The notes beneath the pieces were generated by a model. It was not told where the DNA came from and searched no databases. It saw only the letters and a list, made by a program, of their open reading frames with translations. The translations under genes and the position numbers were made by a program. Shown here in pieces: positions 35,176 to 53,300 of a DNA stretch of 64,000 nucleotides. Each line of letters opens with the position of its first letter. Position 1 is the stretch's first letter. The DNA is from Phaseolus vulgaris (taxonomy: Eukaryota > Streptophyta > Magnoliopsida > Fabales > Fabaceae): positions 28,898,975-28,962,974 of the forward strand of contig NC_023751.2 of the NCBI RefSeq assembly GCF_000499845.2, read 5' to 3'.

Positions 35176-37360
35176 TTGGTGTTTTTAAATCTACGTGCAG
35201 CGCACACTTCCAACACTCTTTCTTCTTCACCACCACAACACAACAACAACACAATCTTTATTTCTCACAAAAACAAAACCCTACATTACTATCTTCCTAA
35301 CTACTTCTTTTACATATTCAAATATCTACAATCTATATTTTTAATAAATAATATATTCTCACATTCATTTTCTTTACATTTTCTCTTTTAATATTAAATA
35401 TAACTACTTCCTCCCATATAATCTATATATTAATTTATTTTATAATTACTTTCATTTCAGCATCTTATCTATCATAAAAAATTTCACCACACCCAACAAA
35501 TAAAAACACAAAGTATAACACATTTTAAAGTTTTCATTTTCTTTTTGTAAATTTTTAATTTTAATATTAAATAATAACTCAATTTATTTTTTTAATTTTT
35601 TTTCAAAAATGAAAGCACGTCGTGTGTGTTTCTATAAAGGAAACATAAGACTAAGTAAATGTGATAAGAAAAAAAAAACACTTTTGGTTGAAATTAATTA
35701 TGCAATTCAAACTAATCAACTTTTCGTTAGCTTTTGTAATTTCGGAAACAATTTTATTATATATTGTTTGTTGAACAATCATTTTACCTTGAAAATTCAT
35801 TAATAAAATAATTTATTAAAAAAATTATGAAATAAAAAATAATTTTAGAGATAAAAAATAATTAATTGTTATAGTTATTAAATTAGATAATATTTTAAAA
35901 AATAATTTTTTTATATTATTGTTAAATAGTTTCTAAATTTGATACTAGATACCAATTTAGAAACCATTTAACAATAAATAGAAACTAATTTAGAAATTAT
36001 TTTTTTTCGCTTCTAAAATAATATCTAATTTAGTCGCTGTAACAACTAATTATTTTTGTCTCTAAAATTAGTTTTATTTCATGATTTTCTTGTATTAGTG
36101 ATTATAATTATTATCCAACATTATATTATCACAATTACAAATTCGTAAAAGATAATTACTTCTCTAATAAGTCTAAAGATTTAAAAAGTAAAGTGCCAAA
36201 ATATAACATCTTTTTCCAATAGAAGCATCATAATGAATAATTCCAATTGAAACGTGTTAAAAGAAAGTCAAGTTTTTCAAGTTAAAACTTCTATTATAAA
36301 AAAAACTTCATTCGGATTAAACTGATTTTATTGGTAAAATTTGTTTCAAAAAATAATTACACATTATAAAATTATATTCAACCATATTTCTAACCATATA
36401 TAATTTATAATTTTTGTATTTTATTTAATATTTTAAATAATTTTTCTCTTTTGTGTAATATAAAAAAAGTACAGAGGAAGTTGGCATTTGCTTTGTATTT
36501 GTATTTTCTGATTCAAATTATATGAGACCTACTACGTTGGAAAGAAGATTTAAAATTCTTCAATTTCGGCTTTTGAATCAATAAAAATACTTTTGAAACA
36601 AATAAGCTATTGTCCTTTCAAATTGGTGATTTTGTTTTGAAAAGTTTGAACAAAATGATTTAGATTCCTTGAATTTTTTATAATAGTGGGTTTGAATTTT
36701 TTTTTTCAAAAGTAAATATGTTTTTTAAAACAAGACTTTATAATCTTTCTAATCACTTAAATGTTTTAATTTTTTTTACTTCATTTTATATTTTAAAAAA
36801 ATCTATTAAAGTTTGAAAGGTTAAAATTATATTGATACAAAATTTGAGGATTTTTTTATGATACATAATCTATAAAGAAAATGTTGACACATAATCTCAT
36901 TGGAAAGAAAAAATTAACTATAAGAAGATGGTTGAATAGAATTATTATAAACACCTTTAGCAAACTATTGGTGAATGATTTATCATATTCTATGCAGAGA
37001 TGTATGATGGTTTTATAAAAACATGTTCACAATCCTTTTAGAGGGGATAATCAATAAATAATGTAATATGTAATAAAATTATCAACAATAACACAAAAAC
37101 AATTTTATATTGGTTCACACCAACTTGAATTACATTCAGTTTTCCAATGCTAACAACAAAGGGTTCCATTAATCAAATGAGACTACTAGGGGTATATAAA
37201 AACATTTCTAACTATCTGATTACACAACGTCTCTCAAAGCTAAATACACAATGTCTCTCCAATTTATCAGAATTATTTTGAACAATTATATAATAGTGTA
37301 ATTCAAAGATTAACTTTAATCTTTTATTACTCAATTGACTTATACTTAAGACATTTGTTT
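35176..37360. other. Intergenic DNA upstream of the J-protein gene
   Basis: AT-rich with one MITE (35811-36100). The ORF-like stretches 35161-35391 and 35609-35803 are low-complexity and not supported. A segment at 37080-37250 may be part of the 3' side of the copia fragment that follows. Confidence 0.45.
35811..36100. mobile_element. Foldback/CACTA-like MITE, family copy 4
   Basis: The right end reads GATTTTCTTGTATTAGTG, complement CACTAATACAAGAAAATC. The left side carries TTATGAAATAAAAAATAATTTTAGAG. Its counterpart in the right side, AAAATTAGTTTTATTTCATG, pairs with it, so the two halves form a long inverted repeat of about 130 bases per arm with mismatches. The centre reads TTTGATACTAGATACCAATTTAGAAAC. 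The exact left boundary is uncertain by some ten bases. Confidence 0.58.
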
Positions 37361-38030
37361 TTATCCTTCCATTAGTTGTTCATACTTGATTGTAACTAAA
37401 TCTGTTGTCCCTATTTCTCCAAACTCAAGAATCTTGCTTTTGTTGTTGTCATCATAAGAGACAAATCCATTTTCCTTTTCTTTGAATTGGTATAACTTTC
37501 TTCTTTCTCTAGTCATGTGTCTTGAACAATTATTGTTAAGGTACATTAAGGAGTTAATCTTAATGATTAAGTTTTAAGGATTACCTTTTGTCACGTAGTA
37601 GGTTTCCCCTTCTTGTATATGCTTGTTGTGGGAGATTCTTTTTTAGCAAGACTTTCTTTATTTCCACACATCTCCTTCAGCTTTATCCATATATCTTTAA
37701 CACTTATGCAAGATAAGATTTTCAAACAAATATCCATAGTTAATGCAGAAAGAATGATATGTTTTACCATTGCATCAATTTGATCATTTTCTTCAAATAA
37801 AAATATGCATATTTTTCATCTTGCACATTGTTAGTCTCCATTATAATCTAATCTTTACAACCAACAAATTCTACAAATGATTTCATTATGTTTTTCCAAA
37901 TTGAAAAGTTTTTTCCATAAAACAAAGGTGGCTTGGTTTCAACCTCCTTAGAAAACAAATTTAACAAAGCCACCTTGAAAAACTCAATATCTTTGTTTTG
38001 ATTAAGTTTCAAAAACCAACTCTAAGGCCA
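37361..38030 (-). pseudogene. Copia gag and protease remnant
   Basis: The - strand frame 37546-37361 reads LNNNCSRHMTRERRK, GFVSYDDNNKSKILEFGEIG: the protease region of a copia polyprotein in which the usual D-S-G-C has become N-N-N-C, losing the catalytic aspartate. Upstream (37920-37560) degraded gag is seen: NFSIWKNIMKSFVEFVGC, then ETNNVQDEKYAYFYLKKMIK, broken by stops. Around 38010-38030 the - strand reads AATTGGCCTTAGAGTTGG, a possible decayed primer site, so a 5' LTR may follow. It is a dead fragment of another copia lineage than copies A and B. Confidence 0.68.
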
Positions 38031-38084
38031 ATTGCTAGAAAAAATTAGATGAGCTAGCTAAATCAAAAGAGGAGTAAATTGGTT

Positions 38085-38150
38085 TTGAAACTAAGCCGAT
38101 TTTATAAGGTTGAGTTAAGCTTAAATTCAACTCCCTCCTAGAACAAAATG
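38085..38150 (+). repeat. TRIM-like LTR fragment with primer-site remnant
   Basis: The sequence AAGCCGATTTTATAAGGTTGAGTTAAGC, TTCAACTCC, ends in CTAGAACAAAATGGTAATATTAAC. The ending resembles an LTR terminus followed by a decayed TGGTATCAGAGC. The same repeat appears in opposite orientation at 49145-49260. This repeat is, to my knowledge, widespread in legumes. Confidence 0.45.
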
Positions 38151-38469
38151 GTAATATTAACTTTTTTTGTTGATACTTGAGGTGTCAGTCTAGCTGAGAT
38201 GTCAAGTTTCATAGTGATGCCTAACATGATAGCTTTTATAAAAAAAATGGTTTTGAGACTTTTTGAAAACACATCTTTATAAATAAATCATCAAAACTAT
38301 TGTACTATACTTATGGACTTTATTTCAAGTTATATAATGATTTCTACAAGAGACACACATTTCTTTGATGTGCAACGAGCCCCTCTATTAGTTGCACATA
38401 AACGGTCTTTCAAATTTTTCATGCGAAAAAGTTGTTTTAACCTTCAATTATTCTAACATCATATTATTA

Positions 38470-38720
38470 TAGGTGAGAAATATTTCATTATAGTTTATTC
38501 TCACTTGTGTAAAGTCTTTTTTCACCGGTCTTACTTTGAATCTTGCTTCCTGCACACCTAGTATTTCGTCCTTTTTCTTAAATACCCATTTTTATCCAAT
38601 GACCTTTTGAATTCTAGGTAGATCCACTAGAGTCCATGTGTGATTCCTTTTTAAAAATTCAAACTTCTCTTCCATGTCACATTGTCAGTACTGGAATTTT
38701 ATGTTTTCATAGGTCTCTAT
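38470..38720 (-). pseudogene. Copia reverse-transcriptase N-terminal fragment
   Basis: The - strand reads a stretch like EEKFEFLKRNHTWTLVDLP, then KWVFKKKDEILGVQEARFKVRPVKKDFTQV and NYNEIF. This is the N-terminal RT block of copia elements (substrate-binding region before the catalytic box). It contains stops and ends after about 80 codons. It lies 5' of the gag/protease remnant on the same strand, which is the wrong order for one intact element. Confidence 0.62.
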
Positions 38721-38799
38721 GAAGTTTATAGGTTTTGAACCTTTTATCTCTCCAGTCGCACTAAAAGCATAACAAATGTGATCAACATACCTAAATTGA

Positions 38800-41700
38800 T
38801 GTGTTGGTTTGTTTTCATCCTCTCTCTATCATGCATAAGCTAATAGCCGAAGTTTAAGTTTACACATCTCGACTTACTTTGATGATGAATTGTCTCTTAA
38901 GTGACAAATCTCATCGCTTGAGCGACTCATAAGTATTTGAGTCAAATTCTATCCGTGAGAGAGATTTGATTTAGTTTCTTCCTTTCTTGAACGATGATTT
39001 ACAATTTGGATAATGAGACTCATCGCTTGATTGATATTTTGTTGCTTGATCCCATAGTATTACTCAATTCTGGCTACAATATATTGCTTGAGACCAAGTT
39101 GTTGCTTGATCAATATATATATATATATATATATATATCAATATACTAAGAAAGTGTTATAAATGAGCTAAACTTAAACATTTACATATTAATTATACTC
39201 AAATTAAGCATATTGATCCAATTGATATCAAGTTCTCAAACTTATCTAAAGCTTTGAAATTCAACTCAAAACCAATTTTCATATTGTGAAATCATAAATT
39301 TTGAAAAAAATACAAAATCTACACAAGAGTGATTTTTTGTACTCTTTGTAAGCCAAAAGTGGTATAGAGAATACTTGCAATTAGTTTGATTAGTGGAACC
39401 CTTGATGGAGAACTAACATAGTTCTTGTTGACTAAACTAATATAAAAATTAAGTGTCTCTTTGCTTCTACTATTACACTTGTACAAACTTCTCCTATCTT
39501 TCGCATGTTGTTTCTTGTAGATTGTTTTTAACTAGTAAATTATCCATCCTAGACCATCTTCCCTTTTATTGTTTTGCAAATATTGTTAAAAATATTTTAA
39601 AGCTATATTCAATTCCTTTTTATAACTAATATGTTATTTTCATTTTTTCCTAGAAAAGGAAATGAATAATGATATTTAGACATCCTCTAGTTTGATTTAG
39701 AATGCTCAACCTTATAAACAAACATATTAATACGAACTTAGATTAATATAAATTCATTTTTTCTCGTTTGTTCATAATTGCGTCAACTCTAAAGTACATA
39801 CATGAAAATAAAAAGAGGAGAGAATTGAAAATCAAATAGAATATAAAACGTATCCTCAATAGTAATTTTTTTTAGTTTAAGTATATTTTTTAGCTATATT
39901 CAAGCTCATGGCTATGGAAAAAGAAAGGAGAAGAAAGAAATTTAGAATTTCAATAAAAAAGAAATAGAAAGGTTAAAGAGAAATTAAAAAATTTGTGCTT
40001 TACAATAATTATGAATTTAAAGAAGCAATGATTTCAAATAAGTTGTGAATTTAAATAAATGATGGTGTTAGATAAATTAAGAATAAATTTGTTTAATTTT
40101 ATATCTTATAACCTTTATAATATATCTTAAAACACAATTATAAACTTTTTTCTTTAATATTCACAAAAATAATTCGATTATTTTATAAATATAACATATC
40201 TAAAAAATAATTTTGCATTGAAAACAAACTTTTGTTGTGTATTTTTACTAAAATATGAAAAAAAATACTTTTTTTTTATAAATTCTTTTATTGTTTAATA
40301 AACAACATGAACTAGAAAAAAACATTTTCGTTTTTAGTAAAAGCATAAACATGCTTCCATTGTTTTGTGAATAACGAAAACATGTTCTAATGTACTTTTA
40401 GGGAAAATTACATACAAAGTTAGAGGTGAAAAAAAAAAGTTAAGAATAGCAATTGGAGATCTTATTGTCATTGTATTTTTTTTTAACGTTACATTTCATC
40501 TTTTTCTTATATAAAAGATATACTTTCAGAGTTCTTGATTGTTATTGTATTTTCTTATAACTTAAAATATTTACTATGGAAATTGTGTAGCTACATTATA
40601 CAGATTACTTATGAAATACAATACGGAACGCAATCATGTACTATGGATTGTTTAAGTCGGAAGTTAGTTCGTGTTACACAAAATTCAGAACATAATTATT
40701 GATCTTGAAACTTATAGATTAGTTAATTCGTTATCTAGTTTAAAATACAAAAACTTCACAAATATCTCTTAAAGCAACTATGGGTAAAGACGCAAAAAAC
40801 TTACCTAAAAATGCCACCACCACGACGAACTGCCACCAACAATCGCCAATTGTCATCAACACAACCCACCACCACCATAGAAACCACCGCCACCTTCAAC
40901 CCACACACCTTTTTCTCTCAACAACCAATTGTATAACACTGTGTCTTTTATTGATAATTTTGGAATTTTTAAATTTATGGGGTGCTTAAAAAGTCATGGA
41001 GGTGCGGAAGAAGCTGCCAGAACTTGGTTAACCATTTTCCTTAAAATCCATCATCCCAAACACATTTAGGCCTTTTCTTCCTACACCTCCTCCATTACGA
41101 ACTACACCTCACTACTAACGACAAAGACTAAAATACCCTCGTTAACTGTTCACACCGCTGTTGTCGCCCTACTTTGCACCATTGTCACTGCAGAAGAAGA
41201 GTGCAAAAATGTTGAGGAAAAAGAAGAAAGAGAGAACGTGTTGCTAAATAAAACACGTTTTAAAAAGTTTGTTAAAAAAGCTCAATCTAAAAAGATATTA
41301 TATATATTTTTGAAAAGTTTGTTAAATAATAATATATTTCATGCATCCCAAAAGTTATATTATATGAAAATCTCATTTTAGAGATTCCAGAAAGCGTGTT
41401 CTAGAAGTTCAACAACACTAACATCATCGACTTGACGATAAATCGTAATTATTTCGATTACTTTTAACAGGCAACTTATTAATTTTGATTAATTCAATTT
41501 AGAAAAAAACAATTTGCATTCTAATTAATGTGATTATTATTTATTTAGGAAATGTATTATGATTAATTTGATTTAATTTTAGAGTGTAACTTTTTCAGAA
41601 AAAGTAACCCAAATTTCAAAGAAAGTTATAATTAATAAATTAATAGATTTTAAGGCTGGGCAAGGATGGAAGTTTAATAATAGTAGCACTAATAATGGGG

Positions 41701-42381
41701 ATTTACTTGTATTTTCATCGAAATTGGTAATATAGTGAGATTTGGAAGGCCTCACCTTAGTCTGATAAAAACGAATGTATTTACAGTTTAAGGGTGTTCC
41801 AGATTATGTTCTACCTCATGCAAATTAACCATAAAGTTCATAACAGGGGGCCAAGAGAGAATGTGTAGACAAAGTGTTAAATAGCTACACTTTCAGACAA
41901 ATTAAATTGCTTCAACTTCCAGATATCTAGACTTTCTATAAACATGCTCAGAAGTTCATATCGCCAATGAGACAAGTCCTATAACTGGTTTTCTGCACAC
42001 AAGTTAGTAAAATCACATTTACCAATGGAATTATCAAACACAGATATAACACAGATATACAAAGAATTTGTAATTTTTTTGGGGTATGTAGCTGTAGCAT
42101 GTGCTCCACACTTTTTGGTGACAGGCTATGAACCATCTTTAGTATGCAATTGCAATCCTCCAACGCAAGCTGCAGGCATCTAACATCCAATCCAACCAAG
42201 AAACCTAAGCTAATCAACTCCAACTCAAGATCATTATATCTTAAAATACTAAAACTCGAACCTTCCCAAAACTTGCTTTCATGGAGAGATTCCCAAGACT
42301 TCCAAGCACAACAAGTGACGCAAGAAAAATGAGTAACTGAGAGAGCATGGCATCAGGTTACTTTAAGAAATTACTTTACTC
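38800..42381. other. Intergenic DNA between copia remnants and the kinase gene
   Basis: Around 38870-39115 a loosely repeated CGCTTGA/TTGCTTGA motif recurs about seven times; similar words occur near 18660-18850. An (AT)n run lies at 39113-39138. At 40780-41160 a less AT-rich segment has CACCAC-rich low-complexity sequence (a 69-codon N/T/H-rich frame, not supported as a gene). The last ~500 bases before 42382 should contain the kinase 3' UTR. Confidence 0.45.
39113..39138. repeat. (AT)n microsatellite
   Basis: About 26 bases of uninterrupted AT dinucleotides. Confidence 0.95.
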
Positions 42382-46439
<4,058 letters not shown>

Positions 46440-49144
46440 GCTGTGTTGTGTAGAAGAAGCTTCTAGAAGAGTGAGAGAGTCTAGGTTTACTTGAGTAGTA
46501 ACGCCGGCGGGATTTTCCGGCGAAGGGAAGAAGCAGAAGAAAGAGAGAGAGAGAAAAGTTGAGTGAGAAAAAAAGGAAAAGAAAATGGTGGGTTTTGGAA
46601 ATTAAGTAATAATAAATTGAGAATTAAAAATACTATCCACTTATATCATTCCTTTCATTCAACCTCAATTTCTATCTTCAATTTTTCCAAAACGAATATC
46701 CCAAAGCTCAACACTGTTTCATACCATACACATGTTTTCATTTCTCAATAATTATCAATTTCTAATCATTTTTAATCTCTACAAAAATTGTATTCTCAAC
46801 AACATACTCTACTATTTCTCTCTCTATAATTTCTTTTTCTATCACACGTGCTTCTAAATTCCTGTTTTAATTTATACACAAAAATTAAATAAATTTTGTC
46901 CCCTGTCATTAACTATGGGATCGAAAAGGTTAAAAAAAATATATCTTTATTTAATTCACTTTTTACTAGTGAAAGTTATAACTTTTTTTTATTTGATAAT
47001 TTCTATTTATAATTTTTTAGTTTTTTATGAGCTTTGACTAATAATAAAAATATGTTACGATCATGTATTTTACCAATTTTTCTCTCTTAAATTATTTAGA
47101 AAAAGAATAATATATATGTTAAAATATATTTTGGAAAAAAATAAATCATTAGACCTTTGGATGGCGACAAACGATCTACTATGTCTCGTACTTTTGGCTG
47201 TGTCATATTTAATAGTCTTCATTTTCTTTGCTATACATTTATAGCACAACTGTACAAGTAATAAAAGTTCTGCTCTTAGCTAAACATGAAAAAAGAAACT
47301 TCTATTTCAAATTAACTTCTCATCTTTGAAAATAATTTGAGAAAATTATAATTTTTTCTAAAAATAATATATTTATGATGTACTTTTTCTGTTTATTAAA
47401 TTTTCATTTAATTTTAGTTATTTTAAATATTGTTCTTTCATTTGATTTTAAAATACTTAAACTTTTTATATTTTTTAAATCATGAACATGTGTTAAAATG
47501 GTCCACTAATTCTCTTAATTTAAAATATTCTGTGAATACATTATGTAAAAAACTTAAGCATGAAACTGTAATTTAAATTTACACTTTTATCTGAAAATAG
47601 TTTTAAAAAAGAGAGTCCAATGTTGCTTTTAAACTATTTTTAATGAAAATCTATAAAGAAATGAATTATTGATGCATTGCCCATTATTGACAATTTATGT
47701 TTGTAATTATATAAGATATTTTACATAAGAACACACTATTATAAAACACCTAAATTATTAAAGCACCTAACCATTATATCACTACTAATTCTTATTTTAT
47801 TTTCTTTAGTTCATCTGCATAAGGTGAGATGTTATAATTCTTACAAGTAAGTACACTAAAGATATAAAAAGAATTAAGTATTTACAATCACTTAAAATAT
47901 AAATACATACTAAAATAATTTAGTGATTGAAAAATAAATTAATGAATTTTATATTATTATTCTCTCTTTTTCATAATTTTTATTTTTGATAAAAAATATT
48001 TTTTATCTGTTACTTTCTAAATTAAAGATAACAATTTTTCTTCTAATTATGCTCTTATTTCCATTCAGTAAAAGTTACAACAACATTAAATGGAAGTAAA
48101 TATGAAAAGGGGAAAGAAGTATAATATACAACTTATTTAAAATTACATTAAAAAAATATTTTAAAAAATAAAAAAAGACGAGGTATTTAATTATAAATTG
48201 ACATACTATTCAGAAGTATTAACTTTTTATGATAATAAATTTAGAAGCTATATGAAAATTGACTTAAAAATATTTATGTTATTGAGTTAATTAATGTGTT
48301 TAAAAAATAAACATACTTTTTTTTGTAATTTTGTGCATTAAATATTATGCTGACTATGGCAACAACCTTGAAAAATGGATAAAATTAAAGGCCTATCTTT
48401 CCACGAGGAAGGTCTTAGGCTGACAGCAATAAAACGACAACGCCTCAATGCCCACCATTGACCATTTTCATTTACATATTAAAATTTATATATATCTAAA
48501 AGTGAAAAAAAAAATAGAAAAAAAGGTGGGAAAAGAAATGCTCTTTCAGATTGTTGAAGTGGTTGAACGGTGGATGGGTTACGTTAGGAATATTTTGACT
48601 TAATAGCCCAACCAAAACATTATACTATATTCTAATTTTTTAATATAATAGGGTTTTATTTTATTACATTCACCTTAATTTACTAGTTCATTCAAATTAT
48701 ATAAGAAATGTGATATAGTGTTTTTTAGAATTTAAGAAACATTAATAATATAACTAAAATAATATGTTAGTTTTTATTTGAAGGATTATTTTGGACAGTA
48801 TGAATTGTTTCAGAAACTAACTCAAAATGTCGAATAAAATTAATAAATTACAAATGTCTCCTATTATAGAAAATGATTAAATTTTAACAACTAAATTTGC
48901 TAAAAACATATCAATAAATTAAAAAAAATAAAAATCAACCACAATTACATGGACTTGTACCACCCTCCAATCACATGACTAGTATCTTTCTCAATCCAAT
49001 GCAATTGAACCTAACTATTAGAGTAAACATAGTTGAATAGGTCAAAATTTCCATGCATTAAAAGTTAAAAAATTATTAAAAACTATTATAGATGAAGACT
49101 TTTTTTTCAGAAACTACTAGTGATATTATTACAAAGTAAATTTT

Positions 49145-49260
49145 AAATCTAACTCAACCCCATAAAATCGATTCAATGAGATGAGGTTTGCACCCATTTA
49201 TATACTATGAAAAACTCTAATATCTAGTCGATGTGGGATCTCCAACACATCCCGTCCCAA
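49145..49260 (-). repeat. TRIM-like LTR fragment (legume dispersed repeat)
   Basis: On the - strand the sequence starts TGTGTTGGAGATCCCACATCGACTAG and runs to CGATTTTATGGGGTTGAGTTAG. TGTTGG...CCCACATCGACTAG...GGTTGAGTTAG is a repeat I recognise as common in legume genomes. The + side continuation to 49330 (CCCGTCCCAATAGCGG) may be its interior. Confidence 0.5.
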
Positions 49261-50318
49261 TAGCGGTCTGATAGCAGGTGACACGATAAACCCAACAAAC
49301 ACTCGTTAGGATAGACTCGAAATATTATTTTTATAACTAGTGAAAGTATGTATAAATTACAAAGAATATTATGAATTTTAATTTAGAGCAAAATAATGCA
49401 TAACAATTCGATTGTACGATTGTCGGAGATTGGACCCATTTGCAATGTAGCTGAAGGCATCCAATACGGCATCGTATATGGTCCAGCTAATGCCTGGTAC
49501 GGCACACCAAAACAATACTTTCATGCCAAATGCTTTGTTTCATCCTCCATTTTTCATTGTTCCTTTTGGTCATCTTTCACTTCACCATTTTCATCATTGC
49601 CTTTTTTTTCAATTCATTTATCTTAACCTATGATTCCAACTTGAGTTTGAAACCAACAAAACTTTTTTTTTTTCATTTTTTATGCTCTTTTTCTTCTAAA
49701 TTCAAACACTCAAACACACCCTCATACAAATATCGTGATAAGAGGTTGTCAATTATTCTTATGCAAGGATATTTTGCTGAGTTATTAGTCATTAATTGTT
49801 AACATATGCATGGGGTTGTCCAAACCCTAATCCTAAAACACATAATTTGTGTATGATGTAGGGGTGAATGGAGCTCCTCAAATTGCAGCCTAAAAAGCAA
49901 AGCTTGTTTTACTTGCCCTGTCTTACCCAATGGACCTAGTTGAAAGGCTCATAAAATGCAATAGTACAATTTTTTTCTTTCTAAATATACATGTAACTTT
50001 TTAAATTGTGTGCATTTTCTATACTTGGTAGTTTTTGCCTATTTATTGGATCAGGGCAATTAAGTTGCTGTCATCATATATTAAGACAAAATAGCATTGC
50101 TAATTTGTGAAATTTCAATTGTTATTGCATATAGAATACTCAAGTTGGATCCCTATTTTGGTTTTATTGTAAATTGTTGTTATACGAGTTATGAGTGGTA
50201 TATATTTCAAAATAGCATGAAAGAGGTTTATCATATTTCAAAATGGAATACATGCACTATTATTCTCTATGACAAGAAGAAGAGATGGAAAACAAAGCAA
50301 AACCATTAATTTTATTCA

Positions 50319-50320
<2 letters not shown>

Positions 50321-50356
<36 letters not shown>
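50321..50356. repeat. (AT)n microsatellite
   Basis: About 36 bases of uninterrupted AT dinucleotides. Confidence 0.95.
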
Positions 50357-50358
<2 letters not shown>

Positions 50359-53300
50359 AGAAAAGAGAAACAACTAATAAGCATTAAGTGGAAGAAGGAA
50401 TGACTTATTGTTGGATATCATAAAATATAAAATCTGTCTACATGCAATCTTATCAATCCTTTGTGAATAGAGATATTCTAATTTTATTGATGATCTAAGT
50501 TATATAGACTAACTAAGATATCAAGTTATGAGAAGCTGATGAGTGAGTTCGTACATACCGTGACATATGAGATGCACGACTTGGGTTGTATTGAACTTAT
50601 CATAATCTTTTCTCTTCGCTAGTAATCTAAGTCTTGGGTATTTGATAAAGTATTAGTCTCTGGTAGGACTTACTTAATACAGATCTTCCGGAAGGAATCA
50701 ATTCTTATTTTGTTTGTTAAATATCCTGGAGGTGTAGCATTGTTTGTGTAGGGATTTGAAGAATATTGAATAATTGAGAATTTGGTTTATGTAATTTGGT
50801 TTGCTCTTTTGATTGAATTAGGTATATTATAAAATTTTATTATGTACACGAGCAGATAATCATACAAGTGCAAGAGAGCTTGAAAGACTTTAGTTCATCA
50901 ATAAAATTAGAAAGTTTTTAGCTTTGAATTGTAAATATTTGTATTTGTATAAGTCCTAATCATGTATTAGGAATGTTTTGAAAAAACTATAAGCTTGTAT
51001 AAAAACATGTAGAATTTCTCTTAAAATAGTTATATGTATTTTTGGGGTATTACATTAATTAAATTTAGATTATGACTAAATATTTAATTTAATTAAGAAA
51101 TATGTTTGTGATATATGTGGAATAGCATAATATAATAATATAATAGTTGTAAATTATTTTTGGAAGTAGAAATACCATTTAAGTATTGTAAAAAAAAAAA
51201 GGAATAAAATGGGTCTAGAATGAAAAATAGAACAATCAAAAATAAAAAAGAGAGGGTGTGAGAAGAAATAATAGGCACTGCAATTTTGGAGTAATAATAT
51301 AGCCTTTCCTAAACAAAATATGATTAATATAAATTTTCATAGTGTCTATAAATTTAAAGAAATAAGTTAAACATTGAGATGAAAATATATTAAAAATTGT
51401 TTCAAAGTAATAATTGTTATCACTATACCATATTCACTCACTAGTACCAAAATAATTGGATCCAACATCTTATTCAAGAATAACAAGACAAGTTTTACCA
51501 TACATGTGTCATTTCTTTCACTGAAACTTAATATTTCTTCTTCTTTTTATGTTTGATGAATAAAAAAAAATTATATTTTATGTTTATATTCATTCATTTT
51601 CATTCTCTAGATTGTTTTGAAAATTCATGTTTATAATTGGAACATTTTATCTGGATTATTGAAAAGCGAACGTGTGAAAGGAAAAAAGCACTTAGTTTGA
51701 AAATTTGTATTTGGCGTTTGCGTTGGGAAAGCATGAATTGGTCAACAAGGAGAGTTGAAGTCCTAAAGTTCAATTTTGCATCTAAAAAGCAATGGAAATA
51801 GGATATTAAGTTATCATCTTAAGATTCTCTATTCCCTTGTCAACAAATCATGATCACTTTTTTCAACAACGAAAAAATAGAATAACGATGATTCTCGCTA
51901 ATTAATTAATATTAATCACCCAATCAATTACTTTCATTCAAATGTTGTTATTATTATATTATCATAAAAAATTATTAATTATATACATATACATGGAATT
52001 GTTAAAACATCAAATATTAAATATATTTTTTATTTTTATATTTTTACAAAATTAATTTTCATCTATAATCCAAAATTTAGACTTTAAATATATTTGTATT
52101 AAGAAAAATGTTGAAATGAGTCATGATCAACTATATTATGTACCGACCAAAATCTATTTATTACTTAAAAAGATATTGATAAATACTTATTTCAATAATT
52201 TTTTTATCATAAATATAAAAAAAATATAAATTTATATTAGAAACAAAAACAAAGAGTGAATAATTCATCTTTATGGAAAGGCTATAATAACTTAACAGTC
52301 TTCAAATTAATCCTCAAATTACGGGCAATAAATTAATTCATATTACCATTTGGCACAGGGCATGTTTGTTTTCTCCTTGTTTCTATCTTTTTACGTTTAG
52401 TTGCATAATGAGAAATGATGAAACTTGAATAAAGTTTCCCTTCTTCTTGTTAATAGAGTATGATTAACGTTGAAACCAAACAAAGGTAAAAGGAGTGAAA
52501 AACACGTATTAAAAAAAATCTACATATATTTTTATTTACTTCAGATAACATCTATACACCTTAAACTGTACTTAATCTGGGAACATGATTTTTTGTTTTT
52601 AAGAATAAGTTCCGTTTAAGTGTCTAAAAAAAGAGTTTCATTGTAAAGATTATTAAAATGGAAAATTAATTATAAATGATGTATAATTATGGCATGCTAA
52701 TTAACACATTAATAAACCAATATATAATTTGAGACAGAAAGCAAGTCCACCGTGATAATTAGTTTTCTAATTATCTAAGTCTTTATTCTAGAAGGGGTGT
52801 TTGTTTCAAAAATTGTACAAGTGGTTAGAAGTTTCTATTGCTTCTAAGTATTGACTCTTTAAAATAAAATAAAAACAAAAACATTTGATTTGAAACAATT
52901 TAAATCAAGTTAATAATTAACAAATAAAGGTTTGTTATATTTCAAAATACAGAAATATTCTATACACGTTGATGAAAATGATTAACTTATAAATATGGGT
53001 AGAGCTAATCTTGATGATTTTTTTAATTCTAAAAAAAGTGTTATGAATGGAGTTAGAATTGAATTCATAAGGAAGTTTTATAAAAATTTCTATAAATAGA
53101 TGAGTCATTCAAGGCGCAAAATGAATTGGGAACCAAAGTCTAGCTTTTAAATTTTGTTTTGTTGGTATGCTGAAAAGCCAAGAATAGAATATAATATGTT
53201 AACAATGGCTCTTCAAGAGATATGTATAGAGAAAATAGTAAAGTTCATCAATCTTATATTATACTTGCAATATTTTTTTCTATAAATATAATTCTTAAAT

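Noticed and set aside
40780..40989. 69-codon frame rich in T, N and H
   Set aside because: It is a translated CACCAC-type low-complexity run without a family or exon context.
49396..49625. Possible microRNA-like hairpin or small gene around AATGCCTGGTACGGCACACC
   Set aside because: It only superficially recalls miR160; the sequence does not match it and I see no pairing arm.
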